Source of the DNA: GCA-2715645 sp042095375
GTDB taxonomy: Bacteria > Bacteroidota > Bacteroidia > Cytophagales > MED-G16
Direction: 5' to 3'
Length of the DNA stretch: 64,000 bases
Assembly (NCBI GenBank): GCA_042095375.1
Contig: JBELBJ010000005.1
Span: 1 to 64,000 of the forward strand
Under the pieces are notes generated by a model. The model did not search any database. It saw only the letters and a program-made list of their open reading frames with translations, and was not told the origin of the DNA. Shown here piece by piece: positions 1-9,167 of this stretch (position 1 is the first letter of the stretch; each line of letters opens with the position of its first letter). The position numbers and the translations under genes are program-made.

Positions 1-1784
1 ATTCTTCTCATAATTTTACCAGATCTAGTTTTTGGTAATCCTGGAACAATTAATATTTCATCGGGTTTTGCAATAGGACCTATATAATCAGATACTGTAT
101 TTCTTATATCATCTTTATAATTTTCATTCAATTTATCATTATCAATTATAATAAAAGCAAAAATGCCTTGACCTTTGATTTCATGCGGATATCCTACAAC
201 AGCAGATTCAATTACTGAAACATTTTCATTTATAGCATTTTCAACTTCAGCGGTACCAATTCTATGCCCAGAAACATTAATTACATCATCAACCCTACCT
301 AATATTCTATAATTACCATCGTTATCTCTTTTTGCTCCATCCCCAGTAAAATAGTATCCTTTAAAAGTTGCGAAATAGGTCTTTTTACATCTTTCATGAT
401 CACCATAAGTTGTTCTTAATATTGAAGGCCAAGGATATTTAATACACAAATTACCTTCTACCTCATTATCTTTAATTTCATTTCCATTATTATCTAAAAG
501 TATAGGTTGGATACCAGGGAGGGGAAGTGTAGCATAAGTTGGCTTAGGTTTAATTACTCCAGGAATAGGAGAGATCATAATGCCACCTGTTTCTGTTTGC
601 CACCATGTATCTACTAAAGGACATTTATTTTTACCTATATTTGAATTATACCAATTCCAAGCTTCTAAATTTATTGGTTCTCCTACTGAACCAATAACTT
701 TTAATGAATTTAGGCTTGAGTTTTTAAAATATTTATCTCCAAACGATTGTAAGGCTCTAATTGCTGTTGGAGCAGTATAGAATTGATTTACTTTATGTTT
801 ATCAACTATTTCCCAAAACCTACTAGGGTCTGGATAAGTAGGAACACCTTCAAACATTAAAGTTGTTGCTCCACTCAATAAAGGACCATAAACAATATAT
901 GAGTGGCCAGTAATCCATCCAATATCAGCAGTACACCAATAAACTTCAGCATTTTTATTTTGAAAAATATTTTCAAATGTATACTGACTGTAAATCATAT
1001 ATCCACCACAAGTATGAACTACACCTTTAGGGCTCCCGGTTGAACCAGAAGTATATAAAATAAATAAAGAATCTTCAGAATCCATGATTTCTGCTTTATT
1101 TTCAATAGACTCATCTTTTACTATTTCATGATACCAATGATCTCTACCTTCTTTCATCAATACATCCATATTAGTTCTATTTAAAACAATTACAGTTTCA
1201 ATAGAATTTGTTTTTTGAATTGCCTCGTCAACAATATTTTTTACTGGAATTATTTTATCACCTCTAAAATTTCCGTCTGAAGTAATAATTACTTTTGCTC
1301 CAGAATCATTAATTCTATCTGATAGAGAATTTGCACTAAAGCCAGCAAATACTACTGAATGAATTGCTCCTATTCGAGCACAAGATAACATAGCCACCAC
1401 AGCCTCAGGTAACATTGGCATATATATAATTACCCTGTCTCCCTTTCTTACATTTTTTTTCTTTAAAGCATTTGAAAATTGACAAACTTGAAAATATAAT
1501 TCTTGATATGTTATTTTTTTTGCTTCAGTATTTGTATCATTTGGCTCCCATATGATAGCGATTTTATCTTTTATTTTAGATAGATTTCTTTCAAATATAT
1601 TTTCTGTTATATTTAATTTCCCATTAATAAACCATTCAACTTTTGGTTCATCAAAATTCCAGTTTAATACTTTATTAAATGGAGATATCCACCGAAATTT
1701 TTTTGCATAATTAGACCAAAATTTCTCTGGATTAGAAACACTTAATTCGTATTCTCTTAAATATTCTTTCTTTGACTTAATCAT
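1..1784 (-). CDS. acs: Acetyl-CoA synthetase (AMP-forming), 3' end cut by window edge
   Basis: Activates acetate to acetyl-CoA through acetyl-AMP in the cytoplasm. I translated it by hand. It starts at ATG 1784 with MIKSKKEYLREYE and stays open for about 594 codons to base 1. The family is usually about 630-650 residues, so only the last 40-60 are missing. Visible family marks are the P-loop-like motif YTSGSTGSPKGVVH, WWQTETGG, the hinge region YYFTGDGAKRDNDGNY and, right at the edge, the acetylatable-lysine motif PKTRSGKIMRR, whose lysine is essential for adenylation and is the usual regulatory acetylation site. It lies 5 bases after the phoH stop, so bshA-phoH-acs is probably one transcript. 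The match is strong over the whole length seen. Confidence 0.94.
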   Translation of the reverse strand, partial: MIKSKKEYLREYELSVSNPEKFWSNYAKKFRWISPFNKVLNWNFDEPKVEWFINGKLNITENIFERNLSKIKDKIAIIWEPNDTNTEAKKITYQELYFQVCQFSNALKKKNVRKGDRVIIYMPMLPEAVVAMLSCARIGAIHSVVFAGFSANSLSDRINDSGAKVIITSDGNFRGDKIIPVKNIVDEAIQKTNSIETVIVLNRTNMDVLMKEGRDHWYHEIVKDESIENKAEIMDSEDSLFILYTSGSTGSPKGVVHTCGGYMIYSQYTFENIFQNKNAEVYWCTADIGWITGHSYIVYGPLLSGATTLMFEGVPTYPDPSRFWEIVDKHKVNQFYTAPTAIRALQSFGDKYFKNSSLNSLKVIGSVGEPINLEAWNWYNSNIGKNKCPLVDTWWQTETGGIMISPIPGVIKPKPTYATLPLPGIQPILLDNNGNEIKDNEVEGNLCIKYPWPSILRTTYGDHERCKKTYFATFKGYYFTGDGAKRDNDGNYRILGRVDDVINVSGHRIGTAEVENAINENVSVIESAVVGYPHEIKGQGIFAFIIIDNDKLNENYKDDIRNTVSDYIGPIAKPDEILIVPGLPKTRSGKIMRR

Positions 1785-1789
1785 AAAGC

Positions 1790-3112
1790 TTAAAGCAAAT
1801 CATTAGCTAAATTAGCTAATTCTGATCTTTCACCTTTCTTTAATGTAATATGAGAATAAATTTTTTCTTTTTTCAATCTATCAATTAGATATGACAATCC
1901 ATTACTTTGTGAATCAAGATATGGTGTGTCTATTTGATATATATCCCCTACGAAAACAACTTTTGTATTCTCTCCTGCTCTAGAAATTATAGTTTTAATT
2001 TCATGAGGAGTTAGATTTTGAGCTTCATCAATTATAAAAAAGATATTTGAAAAACTTCTACCTCTAATGTATGCAAGAGGTTGAATAAGTAACTTCTCTG
2101 TCTCAATCATATTCTTTAATGTTTTAAATTCTTTATCTGCCTGATTGTACTGATTTTGTATGAATTTTAAATTATCCCATAAAGGTTCCATATAAGGATT
2201 AATTTTTGATTGAATATCACCTGGTAAAAAACCAATATCTTTATTACTCAATGGAACTATAGGTCTAGCTACAAATATCTGTTTAAAATTTCTTCTTTGA
2301 TCAAGAGCAGATGCCAAAGCCAGAAGAGTTTTTCCAGTTCCTGCTACTCCATTAATTGTGACAAGCTTAATTTTAGGATCAAATAATGCATGTAAAGCAA
2401 ATGCTTGCTCAGCATTTCTTGGATTGATTCCATAAGCATTTTTCTTTTCTACTTTTACAAATATATCTTCTGCATGATCGTAAAAACTAAGAATTGATTT
2501 TTTTTCACTTTTTAAAATATAAAATCTATTTTCACTCAAAATTTTTTTTCTAAATATTTGTGTCTTTTTAAGTATAGAATTTTCATAAAGTTTATCAATT
2601 GAAGAATCTTTTATATTTTCTAAAACCTGACTTTCAACATCTAAGGAATTAACATTTTGTATTTTCCCTGTTAAATAGTCCTCTGCTCTTAGCTTTAAAG
2701 ATTTTGCTTTTAATCTAAGGTTTATATCTTTAGAAACTAAAATCACAAGTTTATCTTTTTCTTCTTTTTGTAATTGAACAGCAGAGTTTAAAATTTTATG
2801 ATCATTAATTTCATCATTAAATACATTATTGATATCATTTTTTTTATCTACTAATACTTTAAACTTACCTTTATTTTTTCCATTTAAAGAAATCCATTTA
2901 TCAAGCATTTCATGTTTTGAAAGTTTATCAATTAACCTAATAAATTCTCTAGCTTCAAAATTTTTTGTATCATTTCCTTTTTTCATTTCATCGAGCTCTT
3001 CAAGAACAGTTATAGGAATCCCGATATCATTTTCTTCAAAATTCATTATTGAATCATGAGAATGTAAAATAACAGAGGTATCTAAAACAAAAATTTTTTT
3101 AAGTTTTTTCAT
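1790..3112 (-). CDS. PhoH-like ATPase with N-terminal PIN domain (PhoH2 type)
   Basis: 440 residues. The N-terminal third is a PIN RNase-like domain beginning FVLDTSVILHSHDS, with the usual acidic residues (D11, later EELDEM). The C-terminal half is a PhoH ATPase with Walker A GVAGTGKT near residue 255 and Walker B IIDEAQNL near 364. PIN-PhoH fusions are known as RNA helicase/RNase proteins, and some are toxins of toxin-antitoxin pairs. Free-standing copies like this one, in an operon with metabolic genes, are common in Bacteroidota. Its start lies 14 bases inside the 3' end of bshA, which suggests translational coupling. I see no antitoxin-like small gene next to it, so a toxin role is not supported. 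Confidence 0.93.
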   Translation of the reverse strand: MKKLKKIFVLDTSVILHSHDSIMNFEENDIGIPITVLEELDEMKKGNDTKNFEAREFIRLIDKLSKHEMLDKWISLNGKNKGKFKVLVDKKNDINNVFNDEINDHKILNSAVQLQKEEKDKLVILVSKDINLRLKAKSLKLRAEDYLTGKIQNVNSLDVESQVLENIKDSSIDKLYENSILKKTQIFRKKILSENRFYILKSEKKSILSFYDHAEDIFVKVEKKNAYGINPRNAEQAFALHALFDPKIKLVTINGVAGTGKTLLALASALDQRRNFKQIFVARPIVPLSNKDIGFLPGDIQSKINPYMEPLWDNLKFIQNQYNQADKEFKTLKNMIETEKLLIQPLAYIRGRSFSNIFFIIDEAQNLTPHEIKTIISRAGENTKVVFVGDIYQIDTPYLDSQSNGLSYLIDRLKKEKIYSHITLKKGERSELANLANDLL

Positions 3113-4226
3113 TTATAATTTTATTATAAAACTTTACATACTGAGGCACAATGTTTTCTATACTATACTTTTTTGCTCTAATTAATGCATTATCTTTAAA
3201 TTTTTTAAGATTCATTTCATCTAATACAAATAAAGATTTTTCAGACATTTTATTTATATCTCCGACATTACAACAAAAACCAGATTTACCACTTACTATT
3301 AATTCAGGTAACCCTCCAATGTTTGAAGATACGACAGGAATAGAAGAAGACATAGCCTCTAGAGCAGACAAACCAAAGCTTTCTTTTTCTGAAGGCAATA
3401 AAAATAAGTCTCCATTTGACAAAACATCTTCAACATTATCTATGTTTCCAAGAAAAGTCACGTCCTTTAGACTACAATTAGCTCTTGCTAAAGATTCAAT
3501 GTTTGGTCTTTCTGGACCATCTCCAATCATTACAAGTTTAGAAGGAATAGTCTTATTTATCTTACAAAAAACATTTATTACATCTTGAATTCTCTTTACT
3601 TTTCTAAAATTTGAGGTATGTAAAATTAACTTTTCATCATTTTTACAAATCTTATTTTTGAATTTATTATCATTTGATTTTTTAAATCTGTCCAGATTAA
3701 TAAAATTTGGAATAACATTAATATCAACATTAATATCAAAATTATCTAGTGTATCTTTTTTTAGACTTTCAGATACTGCTGTTACACCATCCGATTCATT
3801 TATTGAATAATTAATTACTGGCTTAACAGATGGATCATTTCCAATTAAAGTAATATCGGTTCCATGTAATGTTGTTATTATAGGTATATTCAAACCATAA
3901 CTAGCCAAAATTTTTTTTGCCAATAATGCAGAAGAGGCATGAGGGATAGCATAATGAACATGAAGGACATCTAATTTTTCATATTGAATAATTTCCACAA
4001 GTTTACTTGTTAGAGATAATTCGTAAGGTGGAAATTCAAATAAAGGATAATTTTTTACTCCAACTTCGTGATAAAATAAATTTTCATTATGGAAATTTAA
4101 TCTAGCAGGTACAGCATATGATATAAAATGTACCTTATTACCTCTATTCGATAACTCTTTTCCTAATTCAGTAGCAACAACGCCACTTCCCCCATAAGTA
4201 GGATAACAAACTATTCCGATTTTCAT
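3099..4226 (-). CDS. bshA: N-acetyl-alpha-D-glucosaminyl L-malate synthase BshA
   Basis: GT4 glycosyltransferase of 375 residues that makes GlcNAc-malate, the first step of bacillithiol synthesis. The N terminus MKIGIVCYPTYGGSGVVATE and following ISYAVPARL are typical of BshA rather than of general GT4 enzymes. HVHYAIPHASSA and the C-terminal E-x7-E donor-site motif (SEKESFGLSALEAMSS) are present. The length is normal for the family. It is the first gene of the minus-strand group bshA-phoH-acs. No bshB or bshC is in the window. Its presence predicts a bacillithiol-type low-molecular-weight thiol in this organism. Confidence 0.94.
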   Translation of the reverse strand: MKIGIVCYPTYGGSGVVATELGKELSNRGNKVHFISYAVPARLNFHNENLFYHEVGVKNYPLFEFPPYELSLTSKLVEIIQYEKLDVLHVHYAIPHASSALLAKKILASYGLNIPIITTLHGTDITLIGNDPSVKPVINYSINESDGVTAVSESLKKDTLDNFDINVDINVIPNFINLDRFKKSNDNKFKNKICKNDEKLILHTSNFRKVKRIQDVINVFCKINKTIPSKLVMIGDGPERPNIESLARANCSLKDVTFLGNIDNVEDVLSNGDLFLLPSEKESFGLSALEAMSSSIPVVSSNIGGLPELIVSGKSGFCCNVGDINKMSEKSLFVLDEMNLKKFKDNALIRAKKYSIENIVPQYVKFYNKIINEKT

Positions 4227-4240
4227 CGATATAAAATTAA

Positions 4241-4248
4241 TATATTTG
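4241..4248 (+). promoter_or_regulatory. Possible Bacteroidota -7 element for the mutL operon
   Basis: TATATTTG matches the Bacteroidota housekeeping -7 consensus TAnnTTTG exactly and lies 89 bases before the first plus-strand ORF of the mutL group. I see no clear TTG -33 element at the right distance, so the call rests on one motif in AT-rich DNA. Confidence 0.35.
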
Positions 4249-4336
4249 ATCCCAATTTCATATAAAAATTGATTATGAATAGTTTAATTTTCTATAAAAA
4301 AAAAAATAATAAATTTATCTTTATAAAAAATATATA

Positions 4337-4651
4337 ATGAAACTTCCCTCGCTTTTAAGACTTCCAAAAAATAAAAAATTCAATGTTAAACCAAGACATT
4401 ATGATCCTATTAGGGATGATATAGAACAAAGGATATCTAAAATTAAAAATGAAAAGAAAAAAAAAATGTTTATTAACAAATTTGATAATCAAAATGAAAA
4501 AGAAATTTTAAAGCCTGGTAATTTGCAATTATTCCTATTCCTATTACTTTCGCTGATTTTTATTGGATGGCTGTATTATGGTAACATAATTTTTATTTTA
4601 CTAATTTTTATTCCTCTTATTTACTTTTATAAATTAAATAAAAAAAATTGA
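4337..4651 (+). CDS. Small two-helix membrane protein upstream of mutL
   Basis: 104 residues. The first 60 are basic and hydrophilic, with a PRHYDPIRDDIEQRI segment that looks like a conserved soluble motif. These are followed by two close hydrophobic helices (about residues 61-80 and 82-98) and a short lysine/asparagine tail. A short protein of this form next to mutL is common in Flavobacteriia and is usually left as hypothetical. It ends 4 bases before mutL, so the two are probably cotranscribed. Function unknown. The conserved position and motif argue that the gene is real despite its size. Confidence 0.8.
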   Translation: MKLPSLLRLPKNKKFNVKPRHYDPIRDDIEQRISKIKNEKKKKMFINKFDNQNEKEILKPGNLQLFLFLLLSLIFIGWLYYGNIIFILLIFIPLIYFYKLNKKN

Positions 4652-4655
4652 CTTC

Positions 4656-6416
4656 TTGATGAAAAATATTATTCATAAACTATCTGAATCTGTTGCTAAT
4701 CAAATCGCTGCTGGGGAAGTTGTACAAAGACCATCTTCTATAATAAAAGAGTTATTAGAAAATAGTATAGATGCTTCTTCAAAAAACATAAAAGTTATTA
4801 TTAAGGAGGGAGGAAAAAATAAAATTATGGTAATAGATGATGGTTTAGGGATGAGTAAAGATGATGCAATAAAGTGTTTTGAAAAACATTCGACTTCAAA
4901 ACTAAAAAAATCTGATGATCTTTTTAAAATTAAAACAATGGGATTTAGAGGCGAAGCTTTATCATCAATCGCATCGGTTTGTCAAGTAGAGCTTTCAACA
5001 CAAATGGAGAATAATGATATTGGAAGTAAAGTTATAATTGAAGGATCTAAAATTAAAGAAACCTCAGAAATATCAAAAAATAGAGGAACAACTATAATTG
5101 TGAAAAATATATTCTATAACATACCTGCTCGAAGAAGTTTCTTGAAATCAGATGCTGTTGAATTAAAACATATTATCGATGAATTTCAAAAAATTGCAAT
5201 AGCCAATACTGATGTGAGCTTTTCATTGTATAACAGCGAAATGGAAATTTATAATTTAAAAAAATCTAATTTAAGTAATAGAATTGTATCTATTTTTGGA
5301 AAAAACTATAAAGAGCAACTTATCAAGTGTGATGAAAAATTTGATGATATTACTATAAAAGGGTTTATTGGAAAACCAAAAAATTCAAAAAAAACTAGAG
5401 GCGAACAGTTTTTTTTTGTAAATAATAGATTTATAAAAAGTTCATATCTAAATCATTCTGTAATTAAAAGCTACGGAGGACTCATTGAAGAAAAAAAATT
5501 TCCATTTTATTTATTATTTATCGAGATCAATCCAAAATCAATAGATATAAATGTTCATCCAACAAAAAATGAAATTAAGTTTGAAAATGAAAAACTTATA
5601 TACAATATAGTCCATTCTTCAGTAAACAAATCATTAGCAATTCACAATGTATCTCCATCCATCAATTTTGATGCTGATGTCAATTTTAAATCCATAAGGA
5701 TAAAAGAATATAATGTTATAGATCAAGATTCAAAATCTGAAAATTTTCCTAAAAATAGATGGGAAGAAATTTTTGAGGAAGCTAAATCTGAAAATATGAT
5801 TTCAAACCAAGAGTCTATTTTTGAGGAACAAGAAGAAAAAAAAGAACAGTCAAATAATGAACCCATTCAATTGGTAAAACCGTATATTTTCAAGCAACTT
5901 AACAACAAAGTGTTGATATTTAATCAATCATTAATGCATGAAAGAATATTATATGAAAAATATAAATCTAATTTTCAGAATAAAAAATCAAATTCTCAAC
6001 AATCTCTTTTCCCAAAATATGTTGAATTAAATAAAACAGATTTTCAATTAATGAGTGAAATGATAGATGAAATCAAATTATTAGGTTTTGATATTGATAT
6101 ATTCGGAGATAATTCAATTATTATAAATGGAATACCATCCGGTTCTGAAGAAATTAATGAAAAAAATTTAATTGAGAGTTTTATTGAAGAAATGAAATTA
6201 AATAATGAAAAAATTGATGATAATAAAAATGAAAAAATCATTAGATCTTTTGCAAAAAGATGCAGAATATCTGAAGAAAAAAATTTAGAGGAAAGCGAGA
6301 TTAAATCTCTAATTGATCAGCTTTTTTCATGTGAAATTTCCAATTATACACCTGATGGTAAAAAAATATTTATTCAAATAAATAAAGAGCAAATAAACAA
6401 TTTATTTAATGTTTAA
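4656..6416 (+). CDS. mutL: DNA mismatch repair protein MutL
   Basis: 586 residues. MutL couples mismatch recognition by MutS to strand incision. The GHKL ATPase domain is clear, with KELLENSIDA near residue 33, DDGLGM near 61, TMGFRGEALSSI near 95, and NIFYNIPARRSFLK. The transducer domain follows, then a linker rich in E, K and Q and a C-terminal dimerisation domain. The expected endonuclease motif DQHA(x)2E(x)4E reads NQSLMHERILYE: the catalytic Asp and the His are replaced, while HERILYE is kept. This may mean nicking is lost or weak. Start choice: the track-style double Met gives MMKN or MKN. The 3' end overlaps the rhomboid gene by 8 bases. Confidence 0.95.
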   Translation: MMKNIIHKLSESVANQIAAGEVVQRPSSIIKELLENSIDASSKNIKVIIKEGGKNKIMVIDDGLGMSKDDAIKCFEKHSTSKLKKSDDLFKIKTMGFRGEALSSIASVCQVELSTQMENNDIGSKVIIEGSKIKETSEISKNRGTTIIVKNIFYNIPARRSFLKSDAVELKHIIDEFQKIAIANTDVSFSLYNSEMEIYNLKKSNLSNRIVSIFGKNYKEQLIKCDEKFDDITIKGFIGKPKNSKKTRGEQFFFVNNRFIKSSYLNHSVIKSYGGLIEEKKFPFYLLFIEINPKSIDINVHPTKNEIKFENEKLIYNIVHSSVNKSLAIHNVSPSINFDADVNFKSIRIKEYNVIDQDSKSENFPKNRWEEIFEEAKSENMISNQESIFEEQEEKKEQSNNEPIQLVKPYIFKQLNNKVLIFNQSLMHERILYEKYKSNFQNKKSNSQQSLFPKYVELNKTDFQLMSEMIDEIKLLGFDIDIFGDNSIIINGIPSGSEEINEKNLIESFIEEMKLNNEKIDDNKNEKIIRSFAKRCRISEEKNLEESEIKSLIDQLFSCEISNYTPDGKKIFIQINKEQINNLFNV

Positions 6417-7188
6417 TCTAACCCCAGCAGCTAAAAATATTCTAATTATTAATGGAATATTATTCTTTATAACTAATCAGGATGTTATTGAGTTTTTAGG
6501 AATGAGATATATTCTATCAGAAAACTTCAAACCATTCCAGATGCTAACCTACATGTGGATTCATGCTAATTTTTTACACTTATTTTCAAATATGTTCGCT
6601 GTTTTAGTATTTGCTCCAATTTTAGAAAAAGTCTGGGGATCAAAAAAGTTTTTTGTTTTTTATTTACTAACTGGAGTTGGAGCTGGCATTTTATATTGTG
6701 GAATTAATTTTATTGAAACATACAAATTTGAAAAAGAAACTGAAAATTATGTTTCAAATCCTAGTCCAGAAAAATTTAGAAAACTAATCCTTGATAATGC
6801 CCCTGAATATTATAATCAACTTTATGATTTTATTATTGATTATTCTGATAATCCAGAAAATATAAACTATATAGAAGAAAGTAAAGTTTCAGCTAATCAA
6901 TTATTTGCGTTTAAAAGTGATATTCCAATGGTTGGGGCATCAGGAGCAGTATTTGGAATTCTACTTGCATTTGCTATGTTATTTCCAAATATGCAGTTAA
7001 TGCTTCTCTTTCCTCCAATTCCAGTAAAAGCAAAATATTTAGTGTTGGTATATGGAATATATGAACTTTGGAGTGAACTAAACAGAATACCAGGAGATAA
7101 TGTTGCACATCTAGCTCATTTAGGAGGTATGTTAATTGCATATATTATTTTAAGATATTGGAAAAATAAACACGGAACTTACTATTAA
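6409..7188 (+). CDS. Rhomboid family intramembrane serine protease (first copy)
   Basis: 259 residues with about six membrane helices. Catalytic Ser lies in GASGAVFG (near residue 180) and the catalytic His in VAHLAHLGG near 230. The loop-1 WIHANFLHLFSNM region matches the rhomboid HxxxHxxxN pattern. Between the second and fourth helices there is an unusually long polar insert of about 70 residues (about 105-175), which would lie on one face of the membrane. Substrates are unknown. It overlaps mutL by 8 bases and is followed 3 bases later by a second rhomboid, a pairing common in Flavobacteriia. Confidence 0.93.
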   Translation: MFNLTPAAKNILIINGILFFITNQDVIEFLGMRYILSENFKPFQMLTYMWIHANFLHLFSNMFAVLVFAPILEKVWGSKKFFVFYLLTGVGAGILYCGINFIETYKFEKETENYVSNPSPEKFRKLILDNAPEYYNQLYDFIIDYSDNPENINYIEESKVSANQLFAFKSDIPMVGASGAVFGILLAFAMLFPNMQLMLLFPPIPVKAKYLVLVYGIYELWSELNRIPGDNVAHLAHLGGMLIAYIILRYWKNKHGTYY

Positions 7189-7191
7189 AAT

Positions 7192-8064
7192 ATGGCCAAT
7201 TTTATAATTGAAGATTTAAAAAAAGAATGGAATAAACCTGAAAATGGACTTATCAAAATCATTTTAATAAATGTTATTGTTTTTATTTCCATTAGCATAA
7301 TAAAAGTGCTTTCTCAAATTCTAGGTTTTGGAAGTTTATTTCTAAGTTTTATTAACTCTTTAATGCTTCCATCAGATTTTAAACAATTTATATTTCAACC
7401 TTGGAGCTTAATTTCATATTTTTTCCTTCATCAAGGCTTTTCTCATATCTTATGGAACATGTTATTTCTCTATTGGTTTGGAAAAATTATAACCGAAAAT
7501 CTTGGAAATAATTCTTTAATTAGTCTATATATAATTGGTGGTATAATTGGAGGATTATCTTATATGGCTATATTTAATATTATTCCATTTTATTATGATA
7601 GAATTGAAAGTTCTTTGATGCTAGGAGCATCAGCTGGGGTATTTAGTATTGTAATAGGCGCAGCAACACTTATGCCAAATTATACTTTTTATCTTCTATT
7701 TATAGGGCCTGTAAGAATAAAATATATAGCCCTATTCTATTTTTTAATTTCCTTTTTTGATATAACAGGTCAAAATGCAGGTGGTGAAATTGCTCATATA
7801 GGAGGAGCTCTCATTGGATATATATTTATTAAACAATTACAAAATGGAAATAATATGGGGGGACCTATTATTAAGATATTATCATTTTTCAAAAAGTTAA
7901 AATTTGAAAAAAAAACCGAATCTTATACCTATAAAGAAGAACCTATTGTAAATGAAAGTGATCAAGATGAAATCGATTTGATTTTAGATAAAATATCTAA
8001 AAGTGGGTATTCAAGTTTAACAAAAAAAGAGAAAGAAAAACTATTTAAGTTGAGTAAAAAATGA
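7192..8064 (+). CDS. Rhomboid family intramembrane serine protease (second copy)
   Basis: 290 residues. Six helices, with HQGFSHILWNMLFLYWFG for the HxxxxHxxxN region, the catalytic Ser in GASAGVFS (GxSA rather than GxSG, still allowed in the family) and the His in IAHIGGALIGY. A soluble C-terminal tail of about 70 residues, rich in K and E, ends KLFKLSKK and resembles the acidic/basic linkers that end many Bacteroidota rhomboids. It follows the first rhomboid by 3 bases and overlaps the next gene by 4, so all are likely one transcript with mutL. Confidence 0.92.
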   Translation: MANFIIEDLKKEWNKPENGLIKIILINVIVFISISIIKVLSQILGFGSLFLSFINSLMLPSDFKQFIFQPWSLISYFFLHQGFSHILWNMLFLYWFGKIITENLGNNSLISLYIIGGIIGGLSYMAIFNIIPFYYDRIESSLMLGASAGVFSIVIGAATLMPNYTFYLLFIGPVRIKYIALFYFLISFFDITGQNAGGEIAHIGGALIGYIFIKQLQNGNNMGGPIIKILSFFKKLKFEKKTESYTYKEEPIVNESDQDEIDLILDKISKSGYSSLTKKEKEKLFKLSKK

Positions 8065-9164
8065 AAAAAATTATTTTTTGTTTATCATTATTTAGTCTTT
8101 TAATATTCAGTTGCAAAAATCAATTAATTAATAAAAAAACTGAAATGCCATTATTAGATATAAATATGGCAGAAAAACTTGTTAAGCTTTCTCTTAATTG
8201 TGTTAATAAAAAATATCCATATAAAATTGGTTATCGATTTAAAGATGAAAAATGGGTGAAACCCCACTATGAAATCACTCCCTCGTTTTATGGTTGCTGG
8301 GATTGGCATTCAGCTGTTCATGGACATTGGACGATGGTAAAGATATTAAAAATATTTCCTGATATCTCACTTAAAGACGAAATCCGTTCAAGGTTAAAAA
8401 AAAATCTTTCAGAAGAAAATCTAAAAAAAGAATATAATTTTTTTCAAAATGAATTTGCTAAAGGATTTGAGAGAACATATGGATGGGCGTGGTTACTAAA
8501 GCTATATAGTGAATTGAAAAGCTGGGATGATGAGGATGGAATAATATGGACCAAAAATTTAAAACCATTAGTTGATCTTTTATCTTTAAGAACTCAAAAT
8601 TTTTTAGAAAACTTATCATCTCCTTTAAGGCCAGGAACACATGCCAATTCTGCTTTTTCTTTTTCATTAATGTTGGATTATATTAATGAAGTTGGAGATC
8701 AAAAACTAAAAAATAAAATAAATGAATTTAGTTTAAAATATTTTTTGAATGATAAAAATTGTCCAGTTGATTATGAGCCCTCTGGAACAGACTTCCTTTC
8801 TCCTTGTCTTGCAGAAGCAGAAACAATGAGTGAGATTTTAAGTACTAAAGAATTTAATAATTGGTTGAAAGAATTCTTACCAGATCCAAAAAGTAAAAAA
8901 TTTTTAAATATTGTAAACCCGCCAATAGTACTAGACCCAAAAGATCCAGGTATAGGACATCTAATTGGATTAATGTTTCATCGAGCATGGACTTTAAATA
9001 GAATTGCGTCTTCAATTGATGGAGACAAAGAAAAAAAATATTTATACAAAGAAATTGCAAGTAAACATGCAAAAAAAGGTTATGAAATTATGTTTGATAG
9101 CGGATATGGAGGAGAACATTGGCTAGCAACATTTGCAGTGTATTGTCTAACTTCTGATAATTAG
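8061..9164 (+). CDS. DUF2891 family lipoprotein
   Basis: 367 residues. A lipoprotein signal peptide ends LLIFSC, with Cys at 18. The rest matches the DUF2891 pattern: YGCWDWHSAVHGHWTM near residue 75, RTYGWAWLLKL, RPGTHANSAFS, DFLSPCLAEAETM and GGEHWLATFAVY. The alpha-helical, Trp/His-rich make-up resembles alpha/alpha-toroid enzymes acting on sugars, but no activity is proven for the family. It is anchored in a membrane and exposed to the periplasm or cell surface. It overlaps the rhomboid gene by 4 bases and converges on the giant gene with 3 bases between stops. Confidence 0.85.
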   Translation: MKKIIFCLSLFSLLIFSCKNQLINKKTEMPLLDINMAEKLVKLSLNCVNKKYPYKIGYRFKDEKWVKPHYEITPSFYGCWDWHSAVHGHWTMVKILKIFPDISLKDEIRSRLKKNLSEENLKKEYNFFQNEFAKGFERTYGWAWLLKLYSELKSWDDEDGIIWTKNLKPLVDLLSLRTQNFLENLSSPLRPGTHANSAFSFSLMLDYINEVGDQKLKNKINEFSLKYFLNDKNCPVDYEPSGTDFLSPCLAEAETMSEILSTKEFNNWLKEFLPDPKSKKFLNIVNPPIVLDPKDPGIGHLIGLMFHRAWTLNRIASSIDGDKEKKYLYKEIASKHAKKGYEIMFDSGYGGEHWLATFAVYCLTSDN

Positions 9165-9167
9165 GAT

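Noticed and set aside
1790..3112. Toxin-antitoxin system from the PIN-PhoH protein
   Set aside because: No small antitoxin gene precedes it. It is embedded in an operon with bshA and acs.
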